Positions 44,583-56,039 of a DNA stretch of 64,000 nt are shown here, in pieces. The first letter of the stretch is position 1; each line of letters opens with the position of its first letter. The stretch is from contig CM055111.1 in the NCBI GenBank assembly GCA_029204225.1, positions 20,653,003 to 20,717,002 on the forward strand. The letters run 5' to 3'. A program made the translations under genes and the position numbers. Origin of the DNA: Diphasiastrum complanatum (taxonomy: Eukaryota; Streptophyta; Lycopodiopsida; Lycopodiales; Lycopodiaceae). The notes beneath the pieces are model-generated. The model made no database searches. It was not told the origin of the DNA and was given only the letters and a program-made list of their open reading frames with translations.

Positions 44583-45934
44583 GCTGGATGAGTTTCGACT
44601 GACAATGTTTCTACTTGCAGGAAACAGACAAGAGCAGCTGATTTAGATTGGGAAGGACAATCCTTCACATGATGTTCAAAGCCGCAATTTTTACAAGCTG
44701 GTGGAAAGCGAAGTTTATCTGGACAACGAATACTAGGATGTTTACCTGTGCAAATATAACATCTTCGTATTGCTGGAATTTGATGCGTGATAAACGCAGC
44801 TTGGTTAAGATCGTATGGTTGGGCATTAGGGTCAACGACTCGAGCATTAGAATCATATGCATAATAAATCACTGTCTCAGTGGTGTACCTCGGTTGAGTA
44901 GTGTCGTCCACATAATAAGTTGTTGGATCGATGGTATTGGGATCAAGATAGTGGACAGCTTGTTGTGGAGCGGGTTGGTTAACGACAAACTGTTGACGCG
45001 GTTGGTACTGATTTGGTGCAGTTGGTCGTGGTTGGTACACCCCTAGTCGTGGCATGGGTTGTTGTGGAGGGTAGGAGTGGTACGCTCGGTACATGGGTCT
45101 GGGTGCCGATGGAAAATGATTTCTCAGTTGAGGGCATTTATTAGCAGTGTGATGTTGTGAACAGATCGGACACCAGACATTCTCTCTTGCTGAAAAAGAT
45201 TTATCAGCAATATTTTTCATGGCGGTTTGAAAATCAATAGTGAGTTTATCCATATGAGTTTGTTGAGCTTTCTGCCAGGTTTTCATTTGATGTAGAAGTT
45301 CAGAAGATTGGGCGGTATTTTCATGCCTTGGGTAGCTAAGATGTTCAGGATTCTTAGATTTCTTCTCATGATTATCAAAGTCATCACCAGAACCCTCGTC
45401 TTCTTCACGAATGGCATCAGTCATTAAGTCCTTAAGTTGATCATAAAGGTCAACTGGTTTTAGTTTGCGACGAATGTTTTTATGCAGTCCAACCAAGAAC
45501 AATTTGATGGCCATACATACATTGATATTTTCGTCAACACATTCTACTTTGAGACATTTAAAACACTCAATGTAGTTTGAACTGACTCTTCGTGACACAT
45601 CTTGATATAAGTGATTTGGATGAATGGGCTCTAAGTCAGTTTGAATGGTTTGAAATGCTTGATGAGAGCGTCCTTGAGGGTATTCCAAGAAGCAAGATCA
45701 GGAGCTTTGAGACTAAGATACCACTCTTTGACTGTTCCATAGAGTACCATTGAGAATAGTCGAAGCTTTTCAGTTTCAAAGGTATCTGCATAGAAACGGC
45801 ATGCATTATCAAAGTCTTGGACAAATCGGACTAGGTCAGATTCTCCATCGTACTTTGGTGCATCTATACGTGGAATTTTGTGTCCTAGTCATGGAGGAGC
45901 CAAATTGGAAGATTTAGCACAATCTCGAGACATG
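44570..45934 (-). pseudogene. Gypsy gag with three zinc knuckles
   Basis: It starts MSRDCAKSSNLAPP at 45934. It continues PRIDAPKYDGESDLVRFVQD, TEKLRLFSMVLYGTVKEWYL, LKDALIKHFKPF, and after a shift near 45650 a long open frame with DAIREEDEG. Three zinc knuckles follow: CPICSQHHTANKC, CYICTGKHPSIRC and CKNCGFEHHVKDC. The C-terminal half is uninterrupted for 372 codons, better kept than the gags of copies 1 and 3. Confidence 0.85.
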
Positions 45935-47870
45935 ATGTAGTATGAGGAGTAGAGTAACAATACAAATGGTCAAGGCAGTATTGTACCTGGCCAAAAAGTC
46001 AAAAAAGACAGTTTTCTTGCAGAATGAAAGATTTTGGACAAAAACTGGATTTTTGTGATGTAATAGAATTCGTGAACAGTACTAGAAATTGTGGATAGGA
46101 AGAAAGCCAAATGCAGTATTGGCAAATTCTGATAGGGAGTGCTTTCTGACAAAATACTGATTTTTGTATGAATTTTTGGAATTTTTTTGGAGAGAGAATT
46201 TGTAGAGGGTGCAAAGAAATTGTCCTCACTCTGGGCGATTTCCTGGTATTGCTGGCGATTTAAGATACTGAGGTTTTGCTACCAGACAAGAGAAATAGTG
46301 AAAAAAATAATTTTCTGACAGAAAACAGGCTAAATCTCTAAGATAGAATTTGCGGAGCTGCTGGAGGAGTGATCTTTGATAGATCTAGCCCCAGTAAAAT
46401 CGACGAATACTAAGACCAAGATTTGGTTGAAAAACAATGAATTTTGATAATATATCAGGGTGTTTTCAGGATATACCTATTTGGTCGAAAAAAATGTCAC
46501 TTGGGTCACTTCTTTCAAAGAAAATGCCCAAGTTGACACTTTTGTTGCTTCCCTCCAGCTTGATAGGTTGCTCAGTAGCTCGTTGAGAACTTGGAGAGAA
46601 GTCGCGTGCTGTAGTATGAAGAAAAAAAAACAAGCAAGCGTACACACAAGCACGTGAGTGGAAAAAAGAAAAACAAAGGAGCTATGTAGAAAATCTTAAA
46701 AAGTAGCAACGAGGCCAATGTTGGAAGTATTTCTAGTTAGGGCGGTGGCTAAATTCACTCACGGTTGTAGTATAGGGATGTAGAGGATCGTCCACTTCCT
46801 AAGATCTACAAGCTTTCTAACAAAATAAGAACATAAACGAAATGGAGCACTAAGGCTTCCCAACTAGTGCTCGGAAATAAATGATATGGCTAAGGTGGTA
46901 TCCAACTAGCCACTTACTTTAAAACACAAGGTCTTGTAAGACTTCCCAACTAGCAAGAAGACTAATCTAAATCCTACTTAACACCCAAAAGAAATTTGGA
47001 AATAAGATTGCGGCTAATACTAAACATAAAACAAATAAAATGAATGCCACAATAAATCCAATGAAAGGAGACAAGAGGAGGCCCGAGCACCTTCCCTCAA
47101 ACTATGCACCTTCCAATGGGAACACAAAGAAATGGAATGATAATCTCAAGGAGAGAGCAATTTAGCATAATCTCAAAGTGTTGTTTACAAGGAAAATGCC
47201 TCTCTTCTTATAACAAGAAGGGCCTTCCATAAGTATCCACTAACTTATGGGATTAGTTTAAAACTAGCCATTCTAAGGCCTCTAAAACTTCTAACTTAGA
47301 ACTTAAAAAAGTTTCTAACTTGGGACTTAAGATAACTTAAGATCACTTAGAATACTTCTAAGCTTAAGTTTCTTAACTCTAAGTTCTAATCCTAAGTTTA
47401 AGTTATTTTATTATTTTAAGCTTCTACTCATGGACTTACAAAACACATGCCATAGTAGAAGTTTATTGTCCAACAGTCATACGTGGGCTTGCAAAAAACA
47501 CATGCCACGGAGTTTTATTTCTTTTTATATTTTCACTATGTTTGCATAGTTGCTAACAATCGATTGCTGTTTTTTGACATTATTGAAAAGGCAACAAATG
47601 GTATGACATGTTTTGGAGTGGACACAAAAATAGAAGTTCGATTGTTTGTGATCTCTTTGAGTGTTGTAGCTTGATGATATGTTATGTTGGTAGAGTTATT
47701 CTTTCAAACCTCTATTTCACTACTACACCTCAATATTTATAAAGTACGAGTTTATATAAAAGCCCTAGCATTTCTGAAATGATTGATAGCCTCATCTTAT
47801 GTGCTGGCACATTCCTTGTCCCCATGTACTCGAAATCAAAATCCTCAAATCTAATCATCAAAATATCAGG
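45935..47870. other. Probable gypsy leader/LTR and unassigned sequence
   Basis: 45935-46480 precedes gag in sense and is likely its leader. 46720-47480 has LTR-like features: repeated cttcccaactagc words (46857, 46945) and a TTATAA near 47217. No primer site or TG/CA ends were confirmed. At 47275-47420 there is a run of cttagaacttaa-type units. 47480-47870 is unassigned. Confidence 0.35.
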
Positions 47871-48279
47871 TTCGTTACGTCCATGTCCCACATGAAGGAT
47901 ACGAAATAGTCCTTGACATGGATATCTGATACTCTAGTGTACGAGATTATTAGTTATGCCACATCATTCCAGACTAGGCCAATAATGTAATTAATAACCT
48001 TGTGAGGGCCCAGATGCTCTAATTGGATCTATGGAGCTAGTGCATGGTGATTGACAACTTCTAGTGCAAGAATAGGACGATATCGTAGATAAAATATTCC
48101 TCTACTTCTGGGGCCTATATCCTTGGTAGGAACTCGCCCATCTTCTCATTCAGTTTTTCGTTTTCCAAAGTCAGGATCCTCTCATCTCTTGCATTCAGTC
48201 ACTATGACTCAGGGGTGAAGCGGTTAGGGATTTGAGTATCCCTTTCTAGTTGGTTGGATACTAATGGATTGACTTAATT

Positions 48280-49440
48280 CCACGTAGTCCCCCTATCTCT
48301 AGAAAACCAAAACTACTAAGAATAAATATCCATTGCCCCGAATAGATGATTTGGTAGATTGATTAGGTGGAGCCAAATACTTCACAAAAATAGATCTCAA
48401 AATTGGGTATCATTAACCTAGAATACATTTGAATGATGTGCAAAAGACTGGTTTTCAAATGAGATTTGGTTATTATGAATTTCTAGTGCTTCCTTTTGGG
48501 TTGATGAATGATATATTTTGTCCATATCTGGATCAATTCGTAGTTGTATTTTAAGAATAATATCCATATCTACAGTAGAACTCCGAAAGAGCTTTTGAAT
48601 AATCTTAAGACTACCTTGAGGATCCTCAGAAGAGAAAATCTATTTGCCAAATAATCCAATTGTGAGTTTTTTAAGCATGAGTTAGTATATCTTGGTCATA
48701 AGATAACCCTTGATGGTTGAAGATAGACAAAAATAAGGTCAAGACAATGCTTGAGTGGCCAATACCGATGACGATTGGAGACTTAAATCTTTTCTCGGTT
48801 TTAAAGTTTTCTTTTGTAAGTCTATTGAAGACTATGTAAAGGTCGCAACACTTCTTAATAATCTGACTAAAGACAGAGTTAACAAGAAAAAGAAGAGAGG
48901 TCAACCTAGTTCGCCTATTGAATGGAATGAAGAACTAAATCAATTATGTTTTGAGAAACTCAAATATATGGTTGCTTCAGCTCCTATTCTATAGATCACG
49001 AATCAAGATTTACCTTACTTTGTGTGAACTAACACAAGTGATTCGACGATAGGAACAGTTCTTTTACAAAATGACAGGCCGATAGCATTTGAGAGCAAGA
49101 AATTTATCGGACCTCAGTTGTGTTATACAACTTAAGAGAAGCAATTATTTGCTGTGATACATGCACTTAAAACTTGGAGGCATTACCTTTATGGTAGTCA
49201 ATTTTTAGTGTATACATATCACCAGCCTCTGAAGTACTTTTGTAATCAACACAATTTGAGAGGTCATGAAGCTCGCTATTGCATTTTCTCACCTATATTG
49301 TACTTCAAACAATTTGAAATCAGCTATCTAGATGTAGATGGAAGGTTAATTGAGTATAAGGGCAAATTTAGATTGGCAGATAGTCTAATATATATTTGCC
49401 CCTTTGTATTGCAAACTATGTTTTCGTCTTGGCAAGTGAG
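48280..49440 (+). pseudogene. Gypsy RT and RNase H relic
   Basis: The plus strand reads NKYPLPRIDDLVDxLGGAKY, [26 protein letters not shown], then a segment with SPIEWNEELNQLCFEKLKYM (48910-48975), and RNase H blocks TIGTVLLQNDRPIAFESKKF and EKQLFAVIHALKTWRHYLYG (49040-49200), YxHQPLKYF. It resembles the element at 12.6-14.4 kb more than copies 1 and 2. Stops and shifts abound. Confidence 0.85.
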
Positions 49441-49498
49441 ATGACATGCAGTGCCCTTTAGACTCTCATGGTAGGTGTAAGGCTCCTCTTATTTTTAG

Positions 49499-49970
49499 CA
49501 CCCTGCGCACGCGTCAGGGTGGGCCAGGCAGGGAGGTTTTTTTTTTTTTTTTTTTAAACTGCTTGCCCTGGTGCCACGTGTCGGGCACCAGGGTTTATCC
49601 CATAAGCAAATCTCTGAGATAAACTAGTACCTATATATAACTGAACCCACCTACTTACTCACATGTGTGCAGGTGGGTGTGAAGCTGCCCAGTGCCACTT
49701 GCCCGGTTCTCGGTGCCACCTGGGCTGCCCGGCGCCACCCACCTAGCGCTGGTGCCCCTGCCAGGTGCCACCTGCCCGGCGCCACCTGGGCCTGCCCAGC
49801 GCCACCCACCTACCTGCCCTGTGCCACCTGGGCCTGCCTGGCGCCCCACCCACCTGGCGCCGGTGCCCTTGCCTGACGCCACCTGGGTGCTGCCTGCCCC
49901 CTGGCGCCACGGCACCTGCCTGCGCCTTTTTGGCCAGCCCCTGGCTGGCGCACCCTGACGCGCCAGGGTG
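49499..49970. mobile_element. GC-rich element with palindromic terminal inverted repeats
   Basis: The left end 49499-49521 and right end 49951-49970 are inverted copies. Each is itself a palindrome of form CACCCTG-(GC-rich spacer)-CAGGGTG, followed inward by GCCAG(C)CAGG. A third palindrome, CCCTGGTGCC...GGGCACCAGGG, is at about 49567-49594. The interior has T19 (49537-49555) and a GC-rich minisatellite. Flanking TTA occurs before 49498 and after 49970, suggesting a 2- or 3-bp duplication, which is not certain. Composition is far above the surroundings. No transposase is present. Confidence 0.65.
49675..49930. repeat. GC-rich minisatellite (GGTGCCACCTGGGC-like)
   Basis: Degenerate tandem units around ggcgccacctgggcctgccc occur about eight to ten times, with spacing near 25-35 bp. 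Open frames in several phases on both strands (Pro/Ala/Gly-rich) follow from this repeat and are not genes. Confidence 0.8.
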
Positions 49971-49973
49971 TTA

Positions 49974-50840
49974 CAATTATGTGGAGCCGTAGGTGTAAAT
50001 GGACTTGTGCAACCTTATTGTCCTATTAAGAATGCGCCAAAAGCCTTTGGTTCCTTTTCAATACAATGGCCCTAGCAACTCAATTTGACAAGCAATGCCC
50101 CCTAGTGGCAAAGGGCCATCTTATGCATCACACGATGACAAGGGGAGAGGGCATGTATCCCCTTGGGGACCAATGGCATGTATCCCCTAGGGACCAATGG
50201 CAAGCCTTTGTTTGAACAAGGACTCGTCGGGTGCCCTAGGGCACCCGTGGCTCAAAGCACCTTAAGTGACCCTAAGGAACAAGACACTATCTTTGAAGCA
50301 TGTCCTTTACGTCCCTTGCCACCACCCTTGAGAGAGAAACCGTTTCATCTCAAAGAAAACGATCGGACGATGGATCCGACGGCCATTGTAGTCTCTTTTC
50401 CTTCTTCTGCAATGAGTTTAATGCCTTGAGCAGCTTCATCAAGGATGATCTGAAAAACTAGGCCAAAATTGATTTGCGATCAGAATACGTTGCGTGATGA
50501 TGTCAGTCAGGCAAAGCAGAGAAGAAAGGGGATCGCTGCCCGACGAGGATAATGAGACTTGATCTTTACGCAGGATAGTGAAGGATGGGTAACGGAGAGT
50601 TGGAGATGATGAGGGAAATAAATTATTGTGTTAAATTGTACATGAAGCTGCTGCCATGCGACCAGACTGCCGACGTCAAGACTCTATTGAGAGGATTCAC
50701 GTGGGCTTCAATCAAGCAAAGATAATATCTCTCATGTAAGTTTTCGTTGTGTTTTTGAGTGGGTGGGTATAATCTAGGAGAGCAATAACATGTGGGGATT
50801 TGGTGTATAAAGTAGGCAGGCATGTAGTTGTATTTTTGGT
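49974..50840. other. No gene seen; short tandem pair
   Basis: A pair of 25/24-bp units lies at 50150-50174 and 50175-50198 (ggcatgtatcccc...gaccaat). An 88-codon frame at 50163-50429 shows no family motif. The palindrome gggtgccctagggcaccc sits at about 50229-50246. Confidence 0.4.
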
Positions 50841-50849
50841 ACTATGGAA

Positions 50850-51310
50850 TGGGCCATTCTGCTCGATAAAGATTTTCAGAGCCCAATTTTTTTTGAAAAG
50901 CCAAACCAGGTAGAATGCCCTGTGCCCCAACACCTTCCATTGCGTAATTGATGCTTTGAACATTATTACATGCTCATTATGAAGCATAATGAGCAGTTTG
51001 ACTTTTTTCAACCACTCTGACACTACCACATGGCAGATTGGCGCCTGACACTTGACGCGTAGGCTGGAATGGGCATCAATTTTTTTATTGAAAAACACAA
51101 ATGCCTATTCTGCTTTTTAATTTGTTCAAATAGTGGGCAGAATAGGCAGAAAGCATCCATTACGTATTATGGAAGGCACTTGGCAGAAGACATTATGCTT
51201 GGTTCGGACTCCCAAATCTTTTGCTATAAACTCTTTTGGGAATCTGAACTAGGCAGAATGTCGCGGTGCCATTGGCTTCCATTGTGCAATGGCTTATTCT
51301 CACATGACGA
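50850..51310. repeat. Hairpin (MITE-like) repeats, two diverged copies
   Basis: 50850-51020 matches 22990-23160 in reverse complement (ggcattct.c, cattacgcaatgga). 51150-51300 repeats ccattacg...atggaagg and has the inverted pair gactcccaaa/tttgggaatc around 51208-51245. The family has at least three members in the window. Confidence 0.55.
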
Positions 51311-52165
51311 TTATAAAACGGAATTGGCATCTTCATCTTCATTTATGAATTTGAGAGTATTGGAAGAGTGATTTTATGCTATATATCATGGCACTTGAAT
51401 TTCCTACCCATGTGCCCTTGAAAAAATAACTATTATCCATTATGTATGTGCAACTTGTATGTTAATCTTTGTATGGTCTACCAATAAGGTGCATATCAAA
51501 ATCACATGCTCATATATGAACCACATGCTCATTGCGGAACAAATGTTCTAATGAGATTTGCAAACATGTTGAAAAGTGGGAGCATATTTTGGCCTCCCAC
51601 TTATTTTATTTTTATATCACTTTTGTATTTCCTATTGTTTTATTATATGTACTTGTATAAAAGCATATATACCAATAGATGCATTTAACATGGTTCATGT
51701 GACCCTTGAAATCTTTATAAATATAAAACTTAACATGTAGACATTCTCAGGTTGTACTCACAATAAAGGCATCATTTAGGAGGAACTTAAAAAAAAAATG
51801 ATGTGTACCACCTGATGTACGATTTATCCAAAGTGATAGAAATGACTAAAAAGGCCCAGCCAAGTGTTGTATGTGACCTATCATGAAACCACCTTAACGA
51901 GGTACTAAACCATTGAAGATGGCAGGTGCAAGTTACAAATCTCTTTTGAAGTCTATGAAAAAGAAGTTGATGTGATTTGATAACTTGAAAATCAGAAATA
52001 AAAAATGTATAGGCAAACATAATGGTTTGATGCTCTTACTATGACCTATGATGAGATTATCTTATGAAGATACTAAAACTTTCAACATGGCAATTGGTAG
52101 CAACAATTTTATTCTAACGTGTATGAGAAATAAGTTGGAATGATTTAATTGTCAATAATCAGATA
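51311..52165. other. No gene recognised
   Basis: AT-rich. A diverged direct repeat is visible: taatggtttgatgctcttac...agattat near 52020 against similar words near 51830-51990 (ctatgatgagattat/ctatcatgaaaccacc; matched trio of 'aagttg(a/g)tgtgattt'). No coding signal. Confidence 0.35.
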
Positions 52166-52410
52166 TGCAACATCAAGCATTCACCATAAGCAATCACCAA
52201 AGAAGCCGGAAGAAGAACACACACTATCAATCTATCACACTGCAACATTCTGAATGTAAAATGTACATATAAACCCTGAACCCTGATAGAGAGGGGAAAC
52301 CTAGGAGTAGACTACTAGACTAGCCAACGGCTAGTTACAACTAGTAATAAAGTACATCTTAAACAATAACTAAGAAGTGTAACAATGAAGTTTATCATTG
52401 ATTTCTAACA
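52166..52410 (-). mobile_element. Copia 3' LTR
   Basis: It starts TGTTAGAAATCAATG at 52410 on the minus strand, directly after the polypurine tract GAGGGAGAG and the pol stop codon. A CA end at about 52166 gives a short LTR near 245 bp. The 3' boundary is inferred from the CA alone. Confidence 0.6.
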
Positions 52411-54258
52411 CTCTCCCTCAATGATAAAATTACATTCTTCTATTCCTAGTAGAGTACGAAACTTTTCAAATTTACATCTTCCTAATGACTTAGTAAAAAT
52501 ATCTGCCACTTGATCTTCAGATTTACAGAAAACAAGATCAATGGCTCCATGAAGAATTTTCTCTCGAACAAAATGATAATGTATTTCGATGTGCTTGGTT
52601 TGAGCTGTAAAACTGGATTTTTGGCAAGGTGAATGCAACTTTGATTGTTGCAAGATATAGTAGTTGCATCCACCTATGGTTGACCTAAATCCACAAGCAA
52701 TCTTCGTAACCATACCGCTTCTTGTGCAGCATTGCTGAGTGCTCGATATTCAGCTTCCGTCGAGGATAAGACTACTGTACGTTGTTTTTTGCTGTTCCAT
52801 AAAACTGCAGCTGTACCATAACTGAATGTATGACCACTGGTAGACCTTCTGTCATCAATATTACCTGCCCAATACGCATATGTATATCCTATCAATATTG
52901 GCACTTCAGGCTGATCATACTTCAAACCAAAATTCAATGTCCCTCGAATGTATCTGAGAATACGTTTAGCAGACTTCCAGTGTGTTTGACTAGGATCTTG
53001 CATAAATTGACTAACAACACCAACAACATAAGAAATATCAAGTCGTGTGTGTGTCAAATAAATCAAACTACCCACCAGCTGTCTATACAAATAAGCATCC
53101 ACTTTCTCAGATTCATCATATGTAGTAAGCTTCGTGTTGACATCCATAGGTGTACTCAAAGGCTTACAATCCTGCATATTGAGCTTATAAAGCAAATCTC
53201 GTGCATATTTGCTTTGTGTAAGAAAGACCACATTTTCCTTTTGCCATACTTCAATGCCAAGACAATAGTGCATCAATCCTAGATCACTCATGTCAAAAGC
53301 ATTGGAAAGATCTGATTTGATTTCATCAATTAAGCTCTCATTACTTCTTGTAATAATCAAATCATCCACGTACAGCACAACGAACACTATATCTGAATCT
53401 TGCCTTAGAATGTAAAGATTAGGATTAGCATCACTCTTTACCATTCCCCTTTGCTTAAAGTGTTCATCAAAGCAAGAGTACCACGCCTGTGGTGCTTGCT
53501 TCAATCCATAAATAGCTTTGTTGAGCTTACAAACAAGGTGCTCTCTCCCTGGTTTAATAAATCCTTGAGGTTGTACTAAGTACACCTCTTCATCTAGCAC
53601 TCCATTAAGAAAAGTAGATTTAACATCCATTTGCTAGATCTTCCAACCACAGAAAGCAGAAATAGCAATTATAGAACGTATAGTTACCATCTTAGCTACG
53701 GGTGCGAAGGTTTTCTCAAAATCAATACCTTCCTGCTGCTCAAATCCTCTCGCAACCAACCATGCTTTGTATTTTTTGAGAGCTATAAGAACTCCTTGCA
53801 AGGTCTCCAAGCTTGGTAAATCCTCCTTAATAGCATAAGATTGGACAATATTTTCATATTTATCTCTCAAGCCATTAAGTATGACTTGGACTAGCTCACT
53901 TTGATTGATAGAATCTCCAATACAAGCAAGCTCCCTATGAATGTCTCTCACTCTCAATATATAAATAGTAGCACTCTCATCACTCTTTTGACAGCTTTGG
54001 AATATTTGATTTCTAAGAGTGAGGAGCCTTGAGTATTCTTGGCCTCATAAATAGCTTTGAGTGCATCCCAAGCATCCTTGGCCAAGCACCAATCTCTCTC
54101 AAAATCTCATTAGAGACATTCATCTTGATATAATGTAGAGCCATCCTAGCTCTCTTCTTATATCTTTGTACTTCTTGAAGGATGTATGCACAAGTATCTA
54201 CTTGCTCTATGTTTACAGATTTGCCTCTCTCTACTTCAACGTCTGCTGCCGCAACCAC
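52411..54258 (-). pseudogene. Copia with gag fused to RT (internal deletion)
   Basis: Minus-strand order: gag start (RARMALHYIKMNVSNEILRE, 54013-54258); a gag UBN2-type segment (QSELVQVILNGLRDKYENIV, DLPSLETLQGVL), which continues in the same frame into RT (KAWLVARGFEQQEGIDFEKT, FAPVAKMVTIRSIIAISA; 53634-53957). Next comes a 318-codon open frame (52674-53630) with FLNGVLDEEVYLVQPQGF, FVVLYVDDLIITRS (catalytic YVDD), LVGSLIYLTHTRLDISYVVG and RNase H QRTVVLSSTEAEYRAL. The C-terminus ends KSLGRCKFEKFRTLLGIEE (52411-52500). Zinc knuckle, protease and integrase are absent. Two shifts break the chain, but RT/RNase H is the best-kept copia pol here. Confidence 0.85.
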
Positions 54259-54328
54259 TCAATGTTCGCGACTGGTTCTATTGACCTATCAGCGCCTATT
54301 TGAACTCTGTTAGCAGCCTCTCACTCAA
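54259..54328. other. Junction between copia and the gypsy copy 2 LTR
   Basis: Short flank after the LTR CA end at 54329. No motif. If copy 2 inserted here, a 5-bp duplication beginning ttgag in minus-strand sense is expected; the partner lies outside the window. Confidence 0.35.
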
Positions 54329-55341
54329 TGTTTGCTACTATTCTTCTAACAGAGAGTCTGCTAAGCAATAGATCTGCTTGGTAATGGGTCTACTATGGCC
54401 TCTAGCGACTGTTTGGTTGTAGAACAATGGTAGTGTGTCCCGCCTGTCAAAGGCACACCTACAACTTGATTCAGGCCTTATTGATAATGGTAGCTCATCT
54501 TGAATATAGAATTTGTCAGAAACTTGTTTTCTACTCTCTATAATTTTGTTTCAGTTCTTTCTTTATCATTATAGTCTGTAGATTATTGCTAAACTAAACT
54601 AAGCAAGTATAGGAAATTAAACTAAATCTACTCCTATTGAAATCATAGAATCAACATCAGTATAACAACTTCTAGACTAAAGCAATGAAAATACTACAAA
54701 GTGCTTCCTACAACTGTCACTCAATAGTTGTAAGAAGAACTCCTCAGGGAGTAGAAACTAGGAGACATAAGAAAACAGTGAATGATAGATTGATCTCCAG
54801 GTCCTACACATCTACTTGATACTAACTCCAAACCAAACTTTAAGAGAAGAAAGCATCAACAAGCACATTCATACATCAGTACCCAAACAAGAATGCATGA
54901 AGATGGAGCATGAGAAGAAATGCACGTAGAATGATCTTCGATTAACAAAGCAACAACATTTCAGTACAGATTACATGCTCTTGAACTTGTGGAGGAGGCC
55001 TCTATCTATAGCCACGAGCTGTAGAACCTAATTACATATTATCTTGGAGTCCACTTGCAAAAGAGTGAATCCCAATCTATAATCATTTGAGTTCCACCTC
55101 TTACTTGATAATAGGAGGCCCCTTCATAAAAAAACATAACTCAAGTTGAGATAATCTAATTTGCTAGCTCCCACATGGCTATCCATCTTTCTGGACATAC
55201 CATGGGGCTCACAACTATATATTTTAGCCTAGCACTATAATTCTCGTGCTCTCAGACTCGGCTCTCAACTTCATCTCTGCTAGAAGCCCTTTTGAGTAGA
55301 GAGACTCTGCATCGACACCTTGGGGCATGGCATCAGCTAAC
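54329..55341 (-). mobile_element. 3' LTR of gypsy copy 2 (ORF3 family)
   Basis: On the minus strand it runs from TGTTAGCTGATGCC (55341) to GTAGCAAACA (54329), about 1.0 kb. It aligns throughout with 37978-39061 in the plus strand. It is preceded by a polypurine tract and, upstream in sense, by ORF3. Confidence 0.8.
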
Positions 55342-55354
55342 AATATCCCCCCCT
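55342..55354 (-). other. Polypurine tract of gypsy copy 2
   Basis: TAGGGGGGGATAT in sense, immediately before the TGTTAG LTR start. It is the plus-strand priming site and shows that ORF3 is internal to the retroelement. Confidence 0.8.
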
Positions 55355-56039
55355 ATATTGTTGCAGGTCCCACTACATTGCTTCAGCTTGACATGTGATT
55401 CTTGGAAAGGCATAGATCAATGTTTGCCTAAGTAAAACCAAGAACTTATTGGCTTTGTTGTTGCTCTTCTCAACAAAATTTCAAAGGTGCAACAACTTAT
55501 CAAGATAGCCCTGTGTAGCGAGAGTCTCTTGCTTGCTCTTTTCAGGTTTTCTTCTATCAAGAGATTTCTCGTAGCCGACCTTCTTCCTGATGTCTTCAAA
55601 TGTGATGAATCTTGTCTTTCCGCCCAACCGAATAGGTCCCAGGTACGACCTTATTCCAATTATGAACTTATTTTCTCGATCATAAGCATGTACTGACTGG
55701 AAGTAAATGCGACTCAAAAATAAAGTCTGGCCATCATTAGATGTGCATCTTCTGATTGCAAAGGTTGATTTAGGTCCAGCTTTATGGGTGATAGCCCCCT
55801 ATCCTAGTAGCCATGAGAAAGACTATGGATAGACAATAATCTGCACTTTCTTGGACTACAGTATCTGCACTTCCTCTATAGGCGTATCCAAACTTTAGTA
55901 GCGCGTCTTGATTCTTTACCACAGTTGAGCTTGAGTCAATTCTTGGAATAAAAGGCCAATTGATCTGCTGCTCAGTTGGTTTTGTTTTATCCCAAGGGTC
56001 TCTTCTCTTAATTGGTGCATGGTAGGGGTCGACCCTTTT
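55355..56039 (-). pseudogene. ORF3 distal part, copy 2
   Basis: After the stop at 56040 the same frame stays open for 84 codons: KRVDPYHAPIKRRDPWD, QINWPFIPRIDSS, LLKFGYAYRGSADTVVQESA. Later, in another frame, YFQSVHAYDRENKFIIGI and DIRKKVGYEKSLDRRKPEKS appear (55481-55717). The plus-strand copy shows matching pieces. Function unknown. Confidence 0.5.

Noticed and set aside
49655-49992. Four overlapping Pro/Ala/Gly-rich frames
   Set aside because: They follow from the GC-rich minisatellite; no consistent coding phase.
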